Source of the DNA: Bacteroidota bacterium
GTDB taxonomy: Bacteria > Bacteroidota > Bacteroidia > Flavobacteriales_D > Sanyastnellaceae
Assembly (NCBI GenBank): GCA_027624855.1
Contig: JAQBTQ010000020.1
Coordinates: 1-47,907 of the forward strand
Length of the DNA stretch: 47,907 bases
Direction of reading: 5' to 3'
The translations under genes were made by a program, and so were the position numbers. Positions 42,969 to 47,907 of the stretch are shown here, one piece after another. The notes beneath the pieces were generated by a model, which did not search any database, was not told the DNA's origin, and saw only the letters and a program-made list of their open reading frames with translations. How positions within the stretch are numbered: the first letter of the stretch is position 1; each line of letters begins with the position of its first letter.

Positions 42969-43967
42969 ATGAAGCAACTCCTAGCAATCCCCGCATTGGC
43001 CATCGTATTGACGGCATTTTTCTGGTCTGCAAGCTCGACTACTGCAAAGGCGCAAGACCCAGAATTCACGCAGTATTTTGCCAATCCCCTCTACCTCAAT
43101 CCAGCATTTGCTGGTACAGCGCGCTGCCCAAGGTTGACGATGTCGTATCGGAACCAATGGCCTGCGATGAGTGGTTCGTTTGTGACTACCGCTGCGGCCT
43201 ATGACCAGCACGTAGAAACCCTTTCAGGAGGATTGGGATTCATTGTTGTGAACGATCAAGCCGGTCGCGGAACGTTGAGCACCACCACGGCGAGCGGTAT
43301 TTACAGCTACCAACAGGCTGTAACAAAAAAATTGTCCCTGAAAGCGGCAATGCAAGTGACGTATATGCAAAAAGCTTTGGACTGGGGTCGTTTGACATTT
43401 GGCGATATGATCGATCCTCGCAGAGGATTCATTTATGAAACCCAGGACATCCCTCGTGGAGGAATGGTCCAAGCAGTGGATTTTAGCACTGGCATTCTAG
43501 GATTTACGGATAAATACTACTTCGGCCTCGCGGTGCATCACCTCAACGAGCCCAATGAGTCGTTGGTTGTTGGAACGAGCCGGCTACCAATGAAATACAC
43601 GGCACACGTTGGAGCGGTGCTACCCCTCCAAAAATCTGTTACAGGCATTGAATCAACGATTTCCCCAAACATTCTCTACCGACGTCAAGGTGAGTTCCAA
43701 CAGCTCAATTTGGGGTTGTATGTCAACAAAGGACCACTCGTTGGAGGCATTTGGTACCGCGGAATCATGTTTACAGATTACCGCGATGCGTTCATCGTGA
43801 CGCTGGGAATTAAATCGGAACAGGTCCAATTCGGATACAGCTACGACCTAACAGTTTCAGAGTTGACTCCTGCTACGGGAGGAGCCCATGAAATTAGCAT
43901 GACCATTCAGTTTGAATGCCGAGGAAACCGTTCAAAATTCAGACAAGCCCCATGCCCAACTTTCTGA
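42969..43967 (+). CDS. PorP/SprF-family outer-membrane protein
   Basis: From ATG 42969 the product has 332 residues with a clean signal peptide (KQLLAIPALAIVLTAFFW, ending STTAKAQ). The 26 codons from ATG 42891 would spoil it. The mature N-terminus DPEFTQYFANPLYLNPAFAGT, then RLTMSYRNQWPAMSGSF, is the hallmark of PorP/SprF proteins. These help T9SS export type B cargo and anchor motor parts. Strands such as LGFIVVNDQAGRGTLSTTT, FGLAVHHLNEPNES and GYSYDLTVSEL complete the barrel. It lies between porU and gldJ, whereas in Flavobacterium johnsoniae gldJ directly neighbours porU. It is a natural partner for the type B surface protein at 14910. Confidence 0.9.
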   Translation: MKQLLAIPALAIVLTAFFWSASSTTAKAQDPEFTQYFANPLYLNPAFAGTARCPRLTMSYRNQWPAMSGSFVTTAAAYDQHVETLSGGLGFIVVNDQAGRGTLSTTTASGIYSYQQAVTKKLSLKAAMQVTYMQKALDWGRLTFGDMIDPRRGFIYETQDIPRGGMVQAVDFSTGILGFTDKYYFGLAVHHLNEPNESLVVGTSRLPMKYTAHVGAVLPLQKSVTGIESTISPNILYRRQGEFQQLNLGLYVNKGPLVGGIWYRGIMFTDYRDAFIVTLGIKSEQVQFGYSYDLTVSELTPATGGAHEISMTIQFECRGNRSKFRQAPCPTF

Positions 43968-43974
43968 TGGGCAT
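43952..43974 (+). other. Hairpin straddling the porP-like stop codon
   Basis: ATGCCCA (43952-43958) and TGGGCAT (43968-43974) can pair over a 9-base loop containing the stop codon. There is no T-run after it, so it is not a standard terminator. It might mark mRNA processing or stability between the porP-like gene and gldJ, or be chance. Confidence 0.25.
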
Positions 43975-44050
43975 ACTAAAACTGCATCAATCTCAGTTGA
44001 TATAGAGGGACTTTAACCGGTCCAAACAAACCTGCAAACCCTACATCTGC

Positions 44051-45970
44051 ATGAAACTCAAACGAAATCTAATCACCATGAATTGGAAGTTCATTTGCTT
44101 TGGCTTCGTTGCCAGTTTGATTACCCTAACGGGATGTCAAAGGAATGATTCAGATTCCACCGGTTGGGATTACAACAACCCTCAATATGGAGGATTCGAA
44201 GACCGACCTTATGAAGGCCAACAAACGGCGCCCGGATTGGTGTTTATCGAAGGTGGTCGTCATACATGGGGCCGAGTAGAAGAGGACATGAGAGGCGATA
44301 ACAACAATGAGACTCGAGCCATCACCGTTGACCACTTTTACATGGATGAAACCGAGGTGAGTAACAAATTTTGGTTAGAATACCTGCACTGGTTAGGGAT
44401 GGTTTTCGGTGAAGAGTATCCTGAGATTGTGGAACGTGCATTGCCAGACACCCTCGTATGGAGAGAAAAACTTGCCTATAATGAGCCTTACGTTGAATAT
44501 TACCTGAGACATCCAGCCTACAGGGAGTATCCCGTGGTTGGTGTTTCTTGGAAACAGGCCAATGAGTTTTGCAAATGGAGAACGGACCGGGTCAATGAAT
44601 ACGTGTTGCAGCGAGAAATGCTTCATCAAATCAACCCATCTAATGATGCCGCGGATACTTACTTTACAACCGAGACTTACCTCGCCGGTTCTGGGCAATT
44701 CACCCCACGAACTGAAGCAATGGGAATCAATGATGGATTGCCTGATTTGAGCAAAGAGCCAGCACCCTCGAGGAACACGGGTGAAAAGCGAGGTGAATTC
44801 CGCAGTCGACAAAAACAATGGGCAGAAGGATTACCATCCAATGTTCGAAGAGCGGGAATAGAAGATGGTGTTTTCATACCGCCCTATCGACTCCCTACCG
44901 AAGCGGAATGGGAATATGCGGCACTCGCTTTGATAGGCAACAACTACTACGAAATGGTTCAGGAGCAAAAGACGTTTCCTTGGAATGGCCATTACACTCG
45001 AAATTCTGATGCAAGGGACCGCAGTTATGGTAACATGAATGCGAACTTTGTTCGGGGAAGAGGTGACTACATGGGGGTTGCTGGTTCTTTGAACGATGGA
45101 GCGGCAGTCACTGCTCCGGTTCGAGCCTTTGCACCGAATGACTATGGCCTTTACAATATGGCTGGAAATGTGAACGAGTGGGTCATGGACGTTTATCGTC
45201 CCTACAATTCAATGGATGCGGATGAATTGAATCCTTTCAGAGGAAATGTTTTTCAAACTCGACAAAGAGACGGCCAGGGTGATTTGGTTGATAAGCACGA
45301 CCAGACAGTTTACGATATTGCAGGAATCATCGAGGATTTGAACATGTTCAAGAAATTTACCGATGAAGACCGCTTAACTCGGAGTGAAATTGCCTTAATC
45401 GATACAGTAATCAGTGAAATGACGCGTATCGACACGACCATGCGTTCACCAGATGCCGGGAACGATCGATTTGTGATCGCCCAGGAAGACATAGTGGATT
45501 ACGTATTCGAGAGTGACAATTCACGAGGGGTCGGTTTGAGAGATGCGGAAGAACGAATCGCAGCCGATTTAAGAGATATTTTTGTTCGGAACATCGAATC
45601 AACCCCTGGAACCTTGCAATTCAGGGACGTAACAGTTGAAGAAAGCTTGGGTCGCGATAATTACCGTCAAGCAGATAATATTGATTACCTCGACGGAGAT
45701 TTCCAATCTACCATTTATTATGGCCCGGACGGCGGAGATAATAAAGATGCAATCATGTACAACAGTGAATTCAACGCTCAAAACCTCAACCCGACCTCGC
45801 TGATTTCAAATAAATCAAGAGTTTACAAAGGCGGGGGTTGGAATGACCGTGCATACTGGTTGGTGCCTAGTACACGTCGATTCCTTGATGAGGATAAAAG
45901 CTCTGCAGCCATCGGATTCCGATGCGCCATGGACCACCTCGGGGTGCCTCCATCGCAAGCACAACGATAA
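44051..45970 (+). CDS. gldJ: Gliding motility / T9SS lipoprotein GldJ
   Basis: An outer-membrane-associated lipoprotein needed for gliding and T9SS stability. 639 residues from ATG 44051 (ATG 44078 is an alternative). Signal FVASLITLTGC puts the lipidated Cys at residue 29. The formylglycine-generating-enzyme-like fold is recognisable: GLVFIEGGRHTWGR (62-75), FYMDETEVSNKFW (96-108), PVVGVSWKQANEFCKWRT (161-178), YRLPTEAEWEYAA (279-291), NMAGNVNEWVMDVYRP (369-384), and RVYKGGGWNDRAYW to AIGFRCA (590-626). Between residues 385 and 589 an acidic, partly helical insertion of about 205 residues interrupts the fold. GldJ of F. johnsoniae is shorter overall as I recall. A terminator follows at 46016. 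Confidence 0.93.
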   Translation: MKLKRNLITMNWKFICFGFVASLITLTGCQRNDSDSTGWDYNNPQYGGFEDRPYEGQQTAPGLVFIEGGRHTWGRVEEDMRGDNNNETRAITVDHFYMDETEVSNKFWLEYLHWLGMVFGEEYPEIVERALPDTLVWREKLAYNEPYVEYYLRHPAYREYPVVGVSWKQANEFCKWRTDRVNEYVLQREMLHQINPSNDAADTYFTTETYLAGSGQFTPRTEAMGINDGLPDLSKEPAPSRNTGEKRGEFRSRQKQWAEGLPSNVRRAGIEDGVFIPPYRLPTEAEWEYAALALIGNNYYEMVQEQKTFPWNGHYTRNSDARDRSYGNMNANFVRGRGDYMGVAGSLNDGAAVTAPVRAFAPNDYGLYNMAGNVNEWVMDVYRPYNSMDADELNPFRGNVFQTRQRDGQGDLVDKHDQTVYDIAGIIEDLNMFKKFTDEDRLTRSEIALIDTVISEMTRIDTTMRSPDAGNDRFVIAQEDIVDYVFESDNSRGVGLRDAEERIAADLRDIFVRNIESTPGTLQFRDVTVEESLGRDNYRQADNIDYLDGDFQSTIYYGPDGGDNKDAIMYNSEFNAQNLNPTSLISNKSRVYKGGGWNDRAYWLVPSTRRFLDEDKSSAAIGFRCAMDHLGVPPSQAQR

Positions 45971-46015
45971 GCTCCAATGGATGGGTTCATCTTCATGAAC
46001 ATCATGCATTGGAAT

Positions 46016-46047
46016 AAAAGAGGCCTCGCTCGATGCGGGGCCTTTTT
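46016..46047. terminator. Terminator between gldJ and murF
   Basis: AGGCCTCGC (46021-46029) pairs with GCGGGGCCT (46035-46043) over a 5-base loop, with A4 before and T5 after, so it can act on both strands. It separates gldJ transcription from murF. Confidence 0.88.
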
Positions 46048-46080
46048 AGTTTTCGCAATTTTGATTTCGAATAGGACGCC

Positions 46081-47445
46081 ATGTTTCTGAATGAAAACGA
46101 ACCCGTATTTCTTGAGTTGTGCAAACGATTCAGAGACTCGAATGGCGTTACCACTGACACGCGTTCCGCGACTATAGGTCAACTTTATTTCGCGCTTCGC
46201 GGCGAACATTTTGACGGAAATCAATACGCACATCAAGCCCTCGATAAGGGATGCACTGCAGCGGTAGTCGACGATCCTTCGATTGTGGATGGTTCTGATG
46301 AACGATTTATTCTCGTGCCCAATGTCCTGAACGCTCTGCAATCGCTCGCGCGTTGGCACCGGAGATCATGGGATTGTCCCGTCATTGGTTTAACGGGAAG
46401 TAACGGAAAAACGACCACCAAGGAACTGATCAAAATCGTGCTGGAGCAACGGTTTCAAATGGTTCATGCAACTGCAGGTAACTTCAACAACGAAATCGGC
46501 GTCCCTCTGACCATTCTCGCCGCAAAAGAGCCACCCGAAGTGGCCATCATTGAAATGGGTGCCAATGCTCAAAAAGAAATTGCCCTCCTAGCAGATATCG
46601 CTGAACCCACCATCGCTCTCATCACCAACATTGGCAGAGCTCATTTGGATGGATTTGGTGGTGAAGCTGGCGTGCTCAAAGGAAAAGGGGAGTTATTCGA
46701 TTATATCAGGAACCATCCGGATGGGCGAACGGTATTTGTCAATGCCCACCACAACAAACTGGTCGATATTTCGAATGACCTCAATCGCGTTTTATTTGGG
46801 AAAGAAGAGATGCCACCCTTTGTGCATCACGTCATCAATGAGCATGCGTTTTCGTGGACAGCCCCGTCTGGAGAAAGCATGGGGCCGGTTCAAGTAAACA
46901 TCATGGGTGAGCACAATCGCGAAAACATCATGGGTGCTGTGACGATTGGAATTTTCCTCGGTGTAAGTCCAGAAGCATGCTCTCAAGCGATTGCACACTA
47001 CATCCCTCAAAACAACAGATCTCAATGGATTCAGACAAAAAGAAATCGAATCCTATTGGACGCATACAATGCCAATCCAAGTAGTGTGATCGCCACCCTG
47101 GACGCATTTGGAAAAGAAAGTGTAGAAAACGGACTTTCCAGCAGACCGATTTGCATCCTAGGAGAAATGGGAGAATTGGGTTCGTTCAGTGAATCTGGGC
47201 ACCTCGAGGTACTTCAAAGAGCACTCGCCAAAGGATTCGAAGTCTATACAATTGGGATGGCTTTTAAGGCGCTGGACAAACGGGTTGTGGCCGATGACGG
47301 CGACGCCGCAGGGCAATGGAAAAGAGCATTCAGCGATGTGATTGAAGCTTTGGCTTACTTTCAAGCTCATGATCTTGATCATTGTTTGGTGCTGCTAAAA
47401 GGCTCTCGATCTGTCGCCTTGGAACAACTCGTAGAGGTCCTGTAA
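46081..47445 (+). CDS. murF: UDP-MurNAc-tripeptide--D-Ala-D-Ala ligase (MurF)
   Basis: MurF adds D-Ala-D-Ala to complete the cytoplasmic peptidoglycan precursor. 454 residues. The N-terminal uridine domain carries GVTTDTRSATIGQLYFALRGE (22-42). The ATPase domain has the P-loop GLTGSNGKTTTKELI (103-117), NFNNEIGVPLTIL, VAIIEMGANAQKEIALL and ALITNIGRAHLDGFGG. The C-terminal domain contains LLDAYNANPSSV and LGEMGELGSFSE. Length is normal. It follows gldJ after the terminator at 46016; murF beside gldJ is a recurring Flavobacteria arrangement. Its promoter is unclear; TAGTTTTCG at 46047 is an off-by-one candidate. Confidence 0.97.
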   Translation: MFLNENEPVFLELCKRFRDSNGVTTDTRSATIGQLYFALRGEHFDGNQYAHQALDKGCTAAVVDDPSIVDGSDERFILVPNVLNALQSLARWHRRSWDCPVIGLTGSNGKTTTKELIKIVLEQRFQMVHATAGNFNNEIGVPLTILAAKEPPEVAIIEMGANAQKEIALLADIAEPTIALITNIGRAHLDGFGGEAGVLKGKGELFDYIRNHPDGRTVFVNAHHNKLVDISNDLNRVLFGKEEMPPFVHHVINEHAFSWTAPSGESMGPVQVNIMGEHNRENIMGAVTIGIFLGVSPEACSQAIAHYIPQNNRSQWIQTKRNRILLDAYNANPSSVIATLDAFGKESVENGLSSRPICILGEMGELGSFSESGHLEVLQRALAKGFEVYTIGMAFKALDKRVVADDGDAAGQWKRAFSDVIEALAYFQAHDLDHCLVLLKGSRSVALEQLVEVL

Positions 47446-47495
47446 CAAAACTTGAGAAGCGTTTAGCACAACCCCTCTTTATTTCTCCCACGCGT

Positions 47496-47503
47496 TATCT
47501 TTG
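47496..47503 (+). promoter_or_regulatory. -7 box 6 bases before tyrS
   Basis: TATCTTTG, identical to the tRNA boxes, ends 6 bases before ATG 47510. In the tRNA genes the mature RNA begins 10 bases after the same box, so a transcript start at or next to this ATG is expected. Confidence 0.55.
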
Positions 47504-47509
47504 TCACCC

Positions 47510-47907
47510 ATGGATTTTATCTCGGAATTGCGCTGGCGCGGCATGTTGCATGACATGACCCCTGGATTGGAAGAAGTGCTCTCAAAGCCCGGAGTGACTG
47601 GATATGTCGGATTCGACCCGACCGCAGACTCCCTCCACATTGGCAATCTTGTACCGGTTATGATGCTTGTGCATTGGCAGCGATGTGGCCACCTCCCCAT
47701 CGCTCTGGTGGGTGGCGCAACCGGAATGGTTGGCGACCCAAGCGGCAAAACTGCCGAACGACAATTGCTAGACCGCGATCAAATTGAACACAACTTAGCT
47801 TGTCAACGCAAGCAATTGGAGCAATTCCTCAGTTTCGAAGGACAAAATGCTGCGCAAGTGGTTAACAACGCAGATTGGTTCAGAGAGTTTAAATTCTTGG
47901 ATTTCAT
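47510..47907 (+). CDS. tyrS: Tyrosyl-tRNA synthetase, N-terminal part (runs off the window)
   Basis: 132 codons are visible before the right edge. TyrS charges tRNA-Tyr. The class I signature appears as HIGN at residues 43-46, after [15 protein letters not shown], followed by [27 protein letters not shown]. This is the bacterial TyrS N-terminus at the expected spacing. The KMSKS loop and anticodon domain lie outside. ATG 47510 is set by the family's N-terminus and the promoter box. Confidence 0.95.
   Translation, partial: MDFISELRWRGMLHDMTPGLEEVLSKPGVTGYVGFDPTADSLHIGNLVPVMMLVHWQRCGHLPIALVGGATGMVGDPSGKTAERQLLDRDQIEHNLACQRKQLEQFLSFEGQNAAQVVNNADWFREFKFLDF

Overview
The window looks like a chromosomal segment of a marine-type member of the Bacteroidota, most likely order Flavobacteriales; genus was not determined. 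The evidence is the LpxC-FabZ fusion, the type IX secretion (T9SS) genes porU, porV, porP/sprF-like and gldJ, T9SS sorting domains on secreted proteins, the Bacteroidota -7 promoter element TAnnTTTG in front of many genes, weak or absent Shine-Dalgarno sequences, and tRNAs without an encoded CCA. No rRNA, CRISPR array, insertion sequence, integrase or phage gene was seen. This is mostly core genome, densely packed on both strands.

Layout. 1-1173: the 5' part of a secreted protein with a duplicated domain, running off the left edge. 1452-1554: tRNA-Phe and its terminator. 1599-6647: aroB, then the lipid A run lpxD, lpxC-fabZ, lpxA and an ABC ATPase. 6766-7685: small T9SS-secreted protein and terminator. 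7684-10552: DUF4301 protein, a small Hpt-like protein lacking the phospho-histidine, and divergent galE. 10549-14826 (minus): asnS, rpoN and a PAP2-like membrane protein, with a LolD-type ATPase upstream. 14910-17207: large T9SS type B cell-surface protein. 17316-17443: tRNA-Val and terminator. 17480-20732: methyltransferase, orphan histidine kinase, gpmI. 20735-25390 (minus): nhaD, exbB, exbD, a TonB-like protein and folC. 25451-27849 (minus): anmK and an amino-acid dehydrogenase. 27934-29076: acyl-CoA dehydrogenase. 29073-35479 (minus): pdhA, pdhC, recG and a propeller-like membrane-anchored protein. 35698-37095: VTC-domain protein plus DUF4956 membrane protein. 37103-42795 (minus): porU, porV, ispF. 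42969-47907: porP-like gene, gldJ, murF and the start of tyrS.

How the genes work together. LpxD, LpxC-FabZ and LpxA provide lipid A acylation steps and 3-hydroxyacyl-ACP dehydration. PorU, PorV, the PorP-like protein and GldJ are parts of the T9SS and gliding apparatus, and at least two secreted proteins here carry the sorting domains this system recognises. ExbB, ExbD and the TonB-like protein form an outer-membrane energising unit beside a sodium/proton antiporter. MurF and AnmK serve peptidoglycan synthesis and recycling. PdhA and PdhC are two parts of the pyruvate dehydrogenase complex.

The most unusual signal is promoter geometry. In eight transcription units a TAnnTTTG or TAnnTTCG box ends only 4-6 bases before the start codon (lpxD, DUF4301, galE, rpoN, lolD, methyltransferase, histidine kinase, tyrS), which predicts leaderless or almost leaderless mRNAs. 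Other points of interest are the His-less Hpt protein, the VTC-DUF4956 pair, a roughly 210-residue insertion inside the GldJ fold, and four convergent gene pairs whose stop codons overlap or nearly touch, two of them sharing one palindromic TTAA.
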